DNA of 64,000 nucleotides from Hymenolepis diminuta. Lineage: Eukaryota; Platyhelminthes; Cestoda; Cyclophyllidea; Hymenolepididae. Shown here piece after piece: positions 23,665 to 36,358 of this stretch. The position numbers were made by a program, and so were the translations under genes. The notes below the pieces were generated by a model that made no database searches, was not told the DNA's origin, and saw only the letters and a list, made by a program, of their open reading frames with translations. Where the stretch lies: NCBI GenBank assembly GCA_900708905.1, contig CAADRB010000020.1, positions 332,803-396,802 of the forward strand, written 5' to 3'. Each line of letters starts with the position of its first letter. Positions within the stretch are counted from its first letter, which is position 1.

Positions 23665-26600
23665 CGACAATTAAGGAAATTACGCGTTATCATTGAGTTC
23701 TGGGATTTGTGACTATTTTGGTAGGCTAATTAGGTTATAACAGTCCGATCTTGAATTTTAAGATGAGGGTAAATGAAAAATTTTTCAGAAAGTATTTTAA
23801 GTTGCTGGAAATTGGAATGATGAAATGGATTTCGTTCATACAAAAAGATGTATTTCGATAATGTTTCATCCTGACGACAAAATCATGCAACGTGCGTATC
23901 GTTTGGCATATGTGTTTGTATTCTTAATGAATATTAATGGAACACCAGCCTTTCCTTTTAATTAGAAAGAGACAAGAAAACAAAATGTCATTTCACATTG
24001 TTTCGTCTCAAAAATTATGACTAACTGGTTAACAAAAGAATGTTTGTCATCAATGAGACTGTCAGATTTAGTCACAGAAACTCAGGATTCGCATTTTTGA
24101 TTTAGCAAGACCCAGATCATGGACAATCTTGTTGACGAAAGAAAAGGGAAGAAACCAGACTGTTAATGGATGGTCATTCTGACCACGCTATTAGTTAATG
24201 ATTGGACTACTCTGGGAGGAGAATTAGACAAAACTCATTCAATGGGAATTAATTATCTAGGTCTCAAAATTAAGTGGCCATGATCAATGAAGTGGATTCT
24301 ATAACGGAATATGGAAGGCATCCAAATTGGTAGATTGTAGAAATGTTAATCTAAGGAAATTTCTCCTGCCTTTTCTACTAAGAGGTGCAATGTGCAGAAA
24401 CCGTAAAGACAAATCTATTCGTAAATTATTAGAACGATTACCTCAGTAACCCATTTAGCTAGCCTGAACTTTCTTGGCCTTCCTAGAGCCATAAAACAGA
24501 AAGCATCCATTCTTCTAAATCAATATATCTAAGCTTATCTGTTATTGTTATGCATACCATATCTATGATATTGACATTTTGAAGATGTGCCCTTAAAATG
24601 TACACAGACGGGAAACAAACTTTTAGTATGAATATTATCCACAATCTGTTAGCAAATAATGTCTAGTTTATCTCCCTACTAGAGAAGCTTACAACTAAAT
24701 TCCAACCGAAATATTCACCACTGAACGTTTTGACGATAAATAAAAAGTCCATCAGTTGCTGATTAATCAGTGAGATTGAAGCCTTTCCTTGTGAGTTTTA
24801 GTCATGCTAGGGATCACAGTTAGAAACACGCTTTCAGAATAATCGACAGCATTGACTGATATTGGTGAACAGAGGAAGGACTAAATACAAACTTTCCAAA
24901 CAGAGACTTCATAGATTTCCAAGCATCACTTTTCCTAAAGGTGTCATGAATCCTAACTTTAAATGTGATAAATCAACAAAATTACTTAAAAGAATGGCTG
25001 CAAAAACGAACTAGATAATTAGTAGAAGAATAATAATTAAATTTAATTAAAAGAGAGTAGTTAATTTGATATATGTGCATATTTTTCATTTGCATAGGTT
25101 CTGCTTTTAGTTTAAATAGAGGAAGGGAGGAGTGAGATGTACTGATTAGAGTTTCTTGAACCCGCTACAGAAAAGCATTTAGTATCTGATCACCTTTCAG
25201 CACAAAACAGATAGTTAATGATGCAAATTTCGGTAATTTTATGGTGTAAATCCTGGCCGGATTGGATACACAAATGCAAACTCTCAACCAAGTCAATAAA
25301 TCAAAAGTTGGGCTTTCTTGTTAAACGGATTTTCATGATTTGGCTCAAGGAGTCATTTCGGCCTCTAGACCGTCTATTAAACTGGCTGTTTTTACACGGA
25401 CACGCAGAAACTAATATGCCAGAATTTCATCGACTCCAACAATCGACTAAAAATCCCGTATGAAAACAAACTGAGCTTATTGGAAGAGGCGTCACCAATC
25501 TATCATTAAAACTTGAACAATCCAAGAATTACACTTCCATCTGATATTGTAGAGCTGTTTATGAGCGCATGTATGAATCTAAATCTTCATTCCTAGAAAA
25601 TCAACGTCCAGTGTAGCGGTCGATTATACAACCGAATTTAACAATACAAAATAATGGCAAAGTGGTGTTAAACATTGCTCCGAATAAAATCTTTACAATT
25701 CAGGTCAAATATCACCATACTGTATTTTCCCCCCCAACAAATTTTCAAAAGAGTAGCTTTCTATTTCTTTATTAAAGTAGTATCTTTATAACTAATTTTC
25801 ACAGGTCATATTGATTAAATATATATTACTATATGCGATTGAATACTTGAATAATCTTAATAATGAACCATGTTACATTTAAAGCTAATACCAAATAACT
25901 ATTTCAGGTGCGATTATTTTAGCTCATCACAAACTAAAAAAGCATCCTCTCGCATAGTTTTGGAATTTAAAACTCAAACTTACTTAGTCACAGAGAATTC
26001 AGTATGTGCATATCACATGTTAACACCAGCTCCTTTGTGGTCAGCTTTGTAGAGAAGGGGAGTAGAATTGGGGTGGGGTGGGCTTCCAGCAGCTGAATGA
26101 TTTATGTTAAACCGGACAGTGCACATTTACTCTTCTCACACACAGACCCGTATATCTTTCTGAGCCTCTGCCAACACGTGTCCTCGGGACCTATGAGTAA
26201 TACTCGATGTGACCATCTATCACCTCTAACTCCCTACCCCAATCCGGCTATTACTCAGACACCAATATTATGGCTGGATGGAGAGGATAGTATCTCTTCT
26301 GGCTGATTCGTCTCCTTCCCACAAGAGATGACTTTTATTTATTCCTCATTTTGTCTGGATAGTGAGCAGGCGAGACACTCGTGGAGATGGATTTGGAGAG
26401 CTCTGCTTTTTAGAGTGATGGAACTGCGACCTAGTTGGTTTAAGTGATAGTGCTCAGAAATTGAATATTAGAAATCGGAGAAGAGCTAATCATTCAATCT
26501 TCCTTTGGAAGTAGCGTACTGAATTTATTGAAAATACTTTGCGCGATACATTGTAAATCAGTAATCATGGACTCTTAATGAATACAGCATCTCTTGTAAA

Positions 26601-29600
26601 TCGCACCCTTTCACTCCTTTTCTCTGATTGTTTATTCTTCTTGATCTGGGTAACAAGTAAGCATTAAGCTCTGATTTACCCTATTCTTTTTATGAGACAA
26701 TGCAGTTTTGGTATTTTATCCCGTTCATATTCTTGAATATGAGAACTTTTTGGTCAATTTGCCGTATGGTATTGCTTTATCATACTTTCCACATACTTCT
26801 TCATTTTATTTAATGTGTTGAGAGACTAGACCGAGTTTGTCTAAGATGAAATGTGGTGTAATCACAAGACATAACTCCTATTCAAATCGGATATCTTCTG
26901 TGTCCCAAAAGAGATTCATAGAACTCAGTCCTCAGGCACGAGGTTTTTCGGTTACTGGCCTTTCATGTTCAGAAATATTATTTATCATTGTATTTTCATT
27001 CTACTATCTCTTAAACCATTCAGAAGAAAGGTAAGGAAATAAGCTTAACTTTTTATGAAAAGAGTTAATCGTTCTTACATTTTTAATTTACTGAGGTAAA
27101 TGGAGTTAATTTAAATAGAGAGACCTGTGAAAGGATAAACGGTGAATATTAACGCCTTAAGAATTTTAACCGATATTCAGAAATCTACTTTATAATATTC
27201 TACATGCAAAAACTAGTTATTATATTTCCCATTTGACTATCCGCTTTCAAATCCTAAAAGTACTAAGCTCATGTCCTTGGGAGCAATAAACTTGGAAAAA
27301 TAACCTCTAAGCAACGAAATTATTTGCATTTTCTTTTGACGATAAATATGTTCTTTTTCAGGGAGAAAATGACTCCGAATTAGTTAGCCCGTTTGTAGTA
27401 CTTTTAAGTGCCTATAACTGAAATAAACTCGAAAAAGGGATAGAGTAAGATACCAAATGTACGTGAAATCCGCCCTTTCAAAGGATTTCAGGTGGATATT
27501 CATCCTAGGATAATTGATGCATTTGTTTTGTTTAAAATTTAAAAACCTAAGCAGACATGTCATAATCAGTTTAGATTATCATGAAAAGATAGTTTAATTT
27601 AGAAATTGCATGTTAGCATCACACCTTTGAAAATAATTCTATTCCGAAATAAGTACATAGGATTTCTGAAAACCAATCAGAGTGACTGTCACTTAGGTCT
27701 ACATCATGATAATTATTTAAAATATAGACAAATTGTAATCAGATTAACCTATCCACTGAATTAATGTTTTGTCAGGGACAATATCAAGGCTACATAATTA
27801 ATTAAATTTACAATTATACCACTCTCAGATAAATCTGTGGAAATAGTGATCAAAACAGTTTGCCCATATACAGATCAAAAATACTTAACTAGGACTTTTG
27901 CGATTAAGCATTTTTCATTCAAAACCATGATTTGTAGATATCTTCGCAATTTTTTGAAATAGCTGGAGGGGGAATCATCTGCATAGTAATGTAATGAACG
28001 CTTTTCTTAAGGTATACTTTAACACTAATAAAGATAGTTTTAGCAATCAAGTATTTAGCGCAAATTTTACATTTAAATTTAGCATTAAGAATGACTGGAA
28101 GTTTAAAACCATAAACTGAATTTGAATTCCCCTAATGCATCACTTTTTAAAATGTGATAAAAAGAAAAAAATCGGACTTCGTGACTTAAATTTTATATTT
28201 GCTGGAGCTGATAGAAGTTATACTATATTTAATGTCTTAAAACAAAAATATTTGAGGACTCAATAGTCAAAATCTGCAGGTCCCCAAAAAGCTATTAGTG
28301 AAAAGAAATAATCTTGAAAAAAGCAATGCAAAATGTGATTAAATAATAACTAGACGAAATTTCACGCTAATAGTCCAGTATAGGAAAATTTAAACAATGT
28401 CATTATACATAAAAAACATCCTTGAGAACTCTCGGATTTATTTGGTACCTACGATAAGGCAAAAATTCCTACAATCCTTTGTTGTGAGAAAGCGTCTGAA
28501 CGATAAAGCGATAGAATATCGGTTAGGCGAAGAGGATCGGGTAGAAGTTGAAGATATCAAGAGGATCTTGAAAATTTTCAGCTTTGATTTTAGGTTTGAA
28601 GCCTTTTTACTTCTCGAATATAGCCCACTGCTTCATGTTCTGATGTATCAATACCAAAATTTCAGAAATTTCCTATGTTTTCTGAATGGATTCAAGCTCG
28701 CGAATTCCAGAGCTTATTGATCGGTTAATCAATTTATATGGTTAATCAACAGCTGCAGATACATTTTCTCTACTAATTGCCAAGGTGCTATCAGATAAGA
28801 TTTAAGATGGCAACCAGCAATTAAAAATTGCTAACACCCTGTTGATTGATGCATATCAGAGGCATTAGTCATTATCATCAGTTAATGTGTAGAGAAGTGT
28901 TTCGATCTTGTGACGTCTAATTTACATGAAACGATTACTTAGTCGCATGAGATGATATCTTCAAGCATTTTTTTCAGTCAGCATGCTTTAAATCGGTACA
29001 ATTTCTTACTAAAATCCGAATGATCATATATGACTAAGTAAACAAACACTTATTACCCAGTAAATCTTCTATTCGTCATTCCGTAACCCTGCCAAAGGAA
29101 AAAAATGATGACTATTTCTAGAACACCCACCTAACACGTAGAAGAAAAGGTGGTATTTCACATTGGATTGCTAATAATAACCCCAAGTTCATCAATCCGT
29201 CTTCTTCCCTAGTGGCCAAAGAAGTAGTATTTCCTCATCATAACCCCGCATGCATGTGTAAATTCTCAGAGTTCCGTTAGCGAGCAAAGGAAACCTTTAT
29301 TTCTCTACTTTACTGGCGGGTACCAGTCTTTTATATTATTTATAGTGCTATAATTGATGGACAAATTAGGCAGAATTATAAAATGATAAGGCTGTACTAG
29401 ATTGAGATGGCAAGCGCAATAACTTGACCAGACTCTCTTACGAAATGAAATTTTAAAGAATTTTTTCTGACCATTTTGGGAAAAGTAAGTTTCAAATTTG
29501 TACTCAAGTTCAAAATTAGCTGACCCTAATGCGCTATAATAACTACTAGTTGTTCCTTGCAACTGAAAGGAAACATGTACTGAGATGATATGACCAAGCA

Positions 29601-32600
29601 CTTAAATCAGTCTACCTGGCCAATAAGCTCACTCAGACATAGGGGGATGAAATCTCGATATACGAAATTTAGACGACTAGGATTTGATGCACTTTTACTT
29701 GTAAAGTAAAAGTTGATGAATCCAAAATTAAAATGATGTAGGACACTTTCTCTACCTTTGCTTAACCCTCCTCATTTTTTAATTACTGAATTATTTTCCC
29801 TTACCGGAGTTTAAGCGCTCTCCCGTTAGTAAAATTTTAATTTTCTTCCTTTATTAATAACAGTAGCATTTAAATAAAAGTGATTTGGTGACTGATAAGA
29901 TTTCAAAAATCCGTGCATATTTAGAACGAATTTTTGTAGAGGTAGGGCAAGCAATTTAATGGAGATTTGAAGCATTTTCCACGTTTTCTAGATAAAGTGC
30001 CGAGATATCATTTCAAAATATTCAATCATTCCAAAGCATGCCAAGATATGAGCACGCCATGAAGTCTGAATATTAGTTATTTAAGTGCAAAGGTGGTGAA
30101 GATTCTGACCGATTCAATGATCCGAAAGAACTGTCATGCAAATATAATGGAATCCCTAGTGGATGCTTATGCATAATTCAAATTTCAAGTAAACCTCATG
30201 CCATTGTGTGTTCTGATGACTTCCACGTTTTTTTAAAAAAAACAATTTAACATTGAAATAAGGAATAACTTATTCATCACCCTGCTCATTAATTTATACA
30301 TAATAAATACAAGTACGGAGAAAGAAATGTGAGTGCAAAATTAGTAGTCTCTATTAAATAAGAATAAATATTAAATTTTATGAAAATTTAAACTAAAATT
30401 TAATTGTATGTCTATTCAAGATCCGCATCCTTGTTAAAAATGCACGCACTGATTCACAGGTCCGTTCAGTCTATGTATCACACGCCTACTAATTCACCTT
30501 TACCTTAACCGTCATTGAACAAAGAACGATAAATCGGTCAACCACCTTATCGTACCTCATTTCGTCTGGTCTTCACAATCCCGATTATCCTCGCTCAGTA
30601 CCGACGCCTCCCCTTCCCTCCCTATTCCTCCTTTATTCCTTCCTTCGTACCCCTCTTATTCATTTCCGATTCTTCAGTATGTATTTGTGCAACTCAACTT
30701 TTTAAAGGCTGTTTTACCCTACTGGTTTAGAATTACCTTAACTATGTTAAAAGTAATTTCCAATTTTCAAAAGTCATAATTTGATTAGGAAAACCTCACA
30801 AAATCAGCAAAACTTATCTATAAATGAGCGAGGCTTCAAGTAACTAAAATTTTCTAGTGAGTTTATATAGTATTTTCATTTACCATTAATGGAAATAATA
30901 ATGGAAAACTGACTACGGCTCGATGAAACCCCAGTGATCTCTGGTGTGTTAAAAGTGCACAATAAACTTTACCTTCACGAGAAAATGAATAATTCACTTA
31001 ATACAGAAATTAGATGAAGTAATAATGTTGAGGTTGTTACTTCAATATTTACTTTTACTAGAGCACTCTCCATTTTATCCTTCATTGTACTATTATATTT
31101 TTTAACGTACTTCCCCTGATTAAAACTTGTAAAAGTTTTGCTATTTCATTGATGATACTCATACGGTTTAATAATATATGCCCACATTAAATATTATTAT
31201 ACGTTGTTCTATTTCGATATTAATAGATACATTTCACAAACTAGTTTTTCCCAGAACTAAGTGAATTATCCGCACTTGCACTGTTTATTTTATTTCGATT
31301 TTCAATTAAATTTTAAACTTCTTTTCTAATATTGAATGACTCATCTGCTTGAGTAATCTATTTGTCTCGGCCAAATATTTTTATGAAGACTGTCCGGATT
31401 TTACCCCGCCTAGGAAGTGTGACGCAATTACAGATTTTGGATTAGAGGGAGGAAACAAAACTTTTGTTGCATAAATTAGACCGGAGGAACAACAGGAGCT
31501 GTTAGAGGCGGTAGCGAAAGTTTGGACCACCCACGGATGTTCAGACACATGATGCCAGAACTGGGGAAATCCAATTTGTCATTGTACTTCCTGTGTGAAA
31601 ATCAGATCAACATACGGGGGGAGGGGGGGCACCAATGTCGTATTTTGTATGTTTGCCGTCAGCAAGTCAACACAAACATTAAATATTACATTTTACTGAT
31701 TAACAGGAAAATTGAAGAATAGTACACTAAAATGTGGATACATAACAGGCGATTGAAATCTTAATCGCAAGGAAGTATTTGTAATTACAGAACTTTCAAA
31801 AAGTCAAAAGATTATGCGATGGAGTGAACAATGGATGCTACCATATAATATATTGTGGAAAAGATCACTGAATCACAAGCATCGTTGAACTCCACTACAT
31901 TCAAGGTTCCATTTCTGGATGTTTCAAACCCAATAAAAACAAGAGCGGTTAAATGTTATCATTCAGAATATCATCTACAATCCTTATGTAATAGGACAAA
32001 ACCTAACCTATCATCCGGCACTTTTGAGGAGAGGTACAACTAAATATAAAATATGATTTAATAATAATAAGTCCACATATTTAAGGGTCGCATCAAGTAT
32101 GCGAACTGAACAAAAAGATACGTAGCTTACAAGTTCTAGAAGGTTAGAGAGAATTCTGTGAGGTCTTTTACAACTTTTCCATTTGTATATTATTTTCCAC
32201 CTTTGACATGTAACGCTTAGTTTCGATATTCATTTTCATTAAAACATTTTCTCTTTATTTCGGGGAGTGGCTTTGAGTCTGGAATAGTTATAAGAAAATA
32301 CATATCCAGCAACGTAAAAAACTAAGTGGAGTGGTTGCGTGACCAATTTCCTCTTTACAAGCATGTATCTGACATGAAAATTTTAAGCTAGAGCGCTTGA
32401 GTAATAGTTGGTACTATTCTCTCAATTTATGTGCTAGCAAACTTTCATAAGTAAGAAGAGAATACTAACATATGTTCTGAGCTGGTCAATGAAAAAGAGA
32501 GTATCCCAACGATTGAAAGTTAGACCCCAAGATATCAAGAAGGATCCCAAAATCGCAGCCCCTTACAAATGCAGTGAAAACCGATGAATAGAATATACGA

Positions 32601-33605
32601 TAAGGAACAAAGAAAATTCCAACAATACCTCAAAAGAACTTTGATTTCTTAGCAGCTCCTCAATGAAATTGTAAAGAAGAGAAAAAGTGACATATTTACC
32701 CTTTTTCCTTGAAATAAATGCAACTACACGTCTGTTTTAATTTACAAAACAAAAAATAGCAATAATCTGATAAAATCTAGAGTTTCGTGATTAAAAATGT
32801 TATGACTTGAATAAGATTCCTCCACCAACATACAAAATTGCAAAAATAAAAAAACGACTATTTATTTTCCGGATTTCTTAAAAGTTTAAATTGAAAAAGC
32901 TAATACGCTGTTAAAAATTTATGAAAAATGCGATTGCTTGAAATTTGTTGCTAAATAAGAGAAAATAGGCTTCTTAGCTTTCCAAAATGTGTTACGTCAT
33001 GATAGTAATTTTGTTGATGAAAACGGGATCTTGCATCACAATTAATTGAAAACGAAGATTGGTTGAGTTAAACAAAATTATTTGTCTGTAATTAAGGTGT
33101 TGCAAATAAGGATCTGTTACAAAATGTAATTTTTTCTGTTAAAATTAGAACTTGAAGGAAAAAAATTAAGTGGACCACGTCAGAGAATTGGATTAATTTG
33201 GTCAAATTTCATTTGGTTTAATTTTCCGAATGCCAAAATTAAACATTGAAGCTTGAAACGGAGAAGTCAAAAAGAATAGCCATCAAAAGTTTTGTGTCCT
33301 AGATCTAATCCTGAGATTGGATCAGGTGAATTTTTCTAGGATTGCCAAGAACAATCTCAAAATTCTGCGTTCAGGTTTGATCTAAATATTACTTCCTTAG
33401 GAACCTTTTTAATTAAAGTTAATTAGAGTAACTCTTTATTGAAAATGGTCAAAATACTGCTCCATTCTACCTCTTCAAAAATATTGAACACTTATTATTA
33501 TTGATACTCATAGTAATTAACAAAATTTTAGAATTTATAAGCTTGAGAAATTATTTAATATCCGAAAACAGTAGAACATTCCATAATGAAGTAAAAATTT
33601 AGAAT
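23665..33605. other. Ten-kilobase non-coding stretch
   Basis: No gene can be supported. Reading frames here (for example 28397-28720 plus, 107 codons) match no family and are of a length expected by chance. Compositional patches richer in C+T or G stand out at 26040-26340 and 30440-30680. A G-rich run lies at 31616-31629 and a perfect 10-bp inverted repeat at 29691-29713. Confidence 0.4.
29691..29713. repeat. Perfect inverted repeat, 10-bp arms, 3-nt loop
   Basis: ACTTTTACTT (29691-29700) and AAGTAAAAGT (29704-29713) are exact reverse complements around GTA. No transposon or gene is adjacent. Confidence 0.6.
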
Positions 33606-33890
33606 AAAGTCGGAGTATCAAACGAGTTTTAATGAATATGATTTGGGATTCAGGTCACACCTAATGTTAAGTTCACCGCTTCGTGTTCTAATGGTCTAAA
33701 TCTCCTTTATGGTCCCCGGGTTCCTGGGTGAGTACCTAGCTGCAATATTCAGGGTTTTTTAACCATTTAATTCATTTAGATGGCTGCTTATACCATTTCA
33801 GCACATTTATTCCCTTTAATAACCAAGATACCGTCAGAATAACACGAAATAATATGATTCTAACATGGGGGAGCTCACTAAAGTGCACTT
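33606..33890 (+). repeat. Interspersed repeat family, copy C
   Basis: It starts with AAAGTCGGAGTATCAAACGA, which matches GAAGTCAGCGTATCAAAAGC in copy D. It continues through GGGTTCCTGGGTGAGTACCT, ATATTCAGGGTTTTTTAACC and TTCATTTAGATGGC, then TAATAACCAAGA, and ends near GGGGGAGCTCACTAAAGTGC, which recalls the end of copy A. Weaker similarity to copy D continues to about 34020. It lies immediately upstream of copy D in the same orientation. Confidence 0.65.
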
Positions 33891-34077
33891 ACTTTATCGA
33901 TTATAATGATGTTTAATTAGGATAAGAAAATATCGGATCATATATTACGGTTATATGACGTATTATAACTTACGAAACAACATATCTTGAAAATTTCTCA
34001 CCGAGGAAAAACAAGAGATCAAGTAATAGTAAGCAGTTCAATGAAGTATTAAGAGATCATCAAAAAAATGATTGGAA

Positions 34078-34400
34078 TGAAGTCAGCGTATCAAAAGCGC
34101 ATCACTTTATTTGATTTTAAAATTCAAACTTTAGGCTCTTTACTTAAGTGTTAATTTGCAGCATCTTTTTCCGGAATTCATACTTCATGATTCGTCCCCT
34201 GGATTATTGAGTAAGTTCTTGTCCGTGATGTTCAGTGGTAATTTTGCAGTTACTTACTTAGGATGGCCGATCTTGCCACTGGAATTCATTTTTTCTTTTA
34301 AAAGCCTAAAGAGCTAATATAAATTTAATCTCGAGATATTGATTTTATCGAAATAAGAACGCCTTGGAAACTTTCTCAACGATTAACTAAGACCTTTCAA
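34078..34400 (+). repeat. Interspersed repeat family, copy D
   Basis: It follows copy C after about 190 bp (or directly, if the weak tail of C is counted) in the same orientation, so the pair may be a tandem duplication. Matching landmarks are GTCAGCGTATCAAAAGCGCA, the TTATTGAGTAAGTTCTTG region, GATGTTCAGTGGTAATTTTG, TTACTTAGGATGGCCG, TTTTAAAAGCC, and CTTGGAAACTTTCTCAACGA against CTTGAAAATTTCTCACCGAG in copy C. Confidence 0.6.
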
Positions 34401-36189
34401 TTCCAATCACTCATTAAAACACTCTCCAGTGTCCAATTAAGCGGTGATCGATTTTTTCTACCCCATTAACATTAGACTTACATAGACGTCTTTGAAATCC
34501 GAGACTGCTAAAGGCGAAATATGATGACAGCCATGTGGATGTGAGAAATACGTCTCACATTCCCATTACAGAGGGGAAAAAGGGGACACGGCAACTTCTT
34601 CCCATACGCCCCCACATAGACCTCCCAAAATGATGCTAATAATTCCTCCACATAATTAGCGGCAACTTCAAGAAGGTAGACGGAGAATGAGGAAAAAGAG
34701 CCTAAGAACAAACGAAGATCAAATGAAAAAGTAGTGTGAGGGGTTCATTAAAAGTCGGAAATTCCTTTCTTCATTAAGATGGGATTTAGTTTCGCCTTTA
34801 GTGAAATCATAATTCCAGAGTAACCTTTAACAAGATTCCTAAAAGTCAGATGATGATTAAGATTTTCTCTGCCGATTTCAAATTTTATATAAACGGATGG
34901 TTCTTATAATTCACATCAAAATATCTACCATTTTAATTTATACCGGCGGCGTAGAGGTTAGGAGTTGGATTTCAATCCCTGATGTGGAAGAATTGGTTGC
35001 TATAGATCTGAGCAACAGGTTTTCAATTATAAAACTTCGAAATGTCTATTTTGCTTGTGATTTTATTGGCAAACACTTTTTTCACTCCACCTTTAGTGAA
35101 TTAAATTTAACAATCCTTAGAAGTCCTATTGGCATTTTAATATAAGACCGAAATGATGAAATCTAAACAGTTTATTTAAACCCCTTAAAACATTTAATAA
35201 ATCATGTTCCTTACATATCGCCAGACTGCATTTTAAGAAAAAACTGGCACGTTTAACAACAAACACGAGACAGAAAGCATTTAGAATCGGATTTTGACAA
35301 ACAAAAAGGACGTTATTTGGTGTATGATTCCTCGTTAATTGTCCGATGTTTCTAAGACCACCCAAAAGAACGATTTTTCAAAAAAATTTATCTGCTTATC
35401 TTAGGAAAATTTTGACACTTGCATATAAGGTAATTAAAAGATAACTTCTATAAAGACCTCCCTTTTGAAAACTGGTAACGAAAATTTTAAATTATTGCAA
35501 TCTAGTATATTTGCCATTAACTTCTATTATACTTGAAAATTAGTTTGATGAACACTGTATTGATGATAAAAGTGGCTGGAATAATCCGTGCAATATATTC
35601 TCAATATTTGTAATAACCCGCTTTAAACAGAATAGACGATTTCAATTAAAAATTTTCGGATCAGCAGTTTCTAATTCTTTTTAACTAAGTTGTCGAACTA
35701 AGGCAAGATATTTAAATTTAGAGATAATAAAGCTAAAATGTCAGACTTCATAAAAAGATTAGTTTTGTAGAAAGAAATATATATTGCCCAAATGAGTAAT
35801 ACAACTGATTATTTATTATTTAAGTGGATAATTTGCACGTAGTTAGGGTACAAACATGATTGATTTTATCCACATTTAAATAATCTGATCGTAAATGGTC
35901 TCTTAAACAAGAACTCTTGAGCGTAAACCCACAAAATTTCAGAGCGATACTACCATAAGTGTTCAGAATATGAGGTCAATGCTATAAAAACACTCGTGCG
36001 AAACGTTAGAAAACCCAAACTTGACCTGAAACCAGAGTTGTAAAAAGGAATTAATTTCTGATATTATTTGTCATCAACGTTTTCGTTTCATTATTGAATT
36101 CATAACTAATTCCAGTGGATTGCAACTTAACCCGTAAATAGCCGGTTGAAAGGCACCATCTGAATGGCTACAATCCGACCGTATACTTT
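34401..36189. other. Non-coding stretch upstream of the LRR gene
   Basis: No gene is supported. A GC-richer patch (34500-34730) contains a perfect 8-bp inverted repeat, ATGTGAGA/TCTCACAT (34539-34546 and 34553-34560). Confidence 0.4.
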
Positions 36190-36312
36190 CCCCCTCATTG
36201 GTTACTCAATTGACCAATAAGCATATCGCAGGCGTTATTAGCCAATCAGGATGCGAGTAGGAAATTAGACAAACCGACTGAATACTTATTGCGCTTCTAC
36301 ATGGCCACGTGC
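36190..36312 (+). promoter_or_regulatory. Promoter-like block with three CCAAT boxes and an E-box
   Basis: Within 115 bp there are ATTGG (36197-36201, a reversed CCAAT), CCAAT (36214-36218) and CCAAT (36242-36246), followed by CACGTG (36306-36311). The spacing of NF-Y-type boxes just upstream of the LRR reading frame suggests a proximal promoter for that gene. There is no clear TATA box at the right distance. Inferred from motifs only. Confidence 0.5.
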
Positions 36313-36351
36313 ATCCAGATAATGCTAGGAGATTTTACAGTTGGTTTCTAA
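36301..36351 (+). other. Possible upstream ORF (16 codons) before the LRR gene
   Basis: ATG at 36301 opens a 16-codon frame that ends in TAA at 36349-36351. The last base of this stop is the A of another, out-of-frame ATG (36351-36353), whose 46-codon frame runs to 36491. If transcription starts upstream of 36301, both would precede or overlap the main start at 36359. The sequence gattttacag (36331-36340) could instead be a splice acceptor, which would remove the first of these. Confidence 0.3.
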
Positions 36352-36358
36352 TGTCGCA

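Noticed and set aside
28397..28720. Plus-strand open frame of 107 codons starting at an ATG
   Set aside because: Protein-like in feel but without any recognisable domain, promoter or splice signals; probably chance.
31381..31720. Plus-strand segment with protein-like pieces around 31.4-31.7 kb
   Set aside because: Several frames are partly open, but none could be matched to a transposase or host protein.
36341..36358. A start of the LRR protein six codons upstream
   Set aside because: The codon at 36341 is TTG, not ATG; a stop lies at 36326, and the ATG at 36359 gives a good signal peptide.
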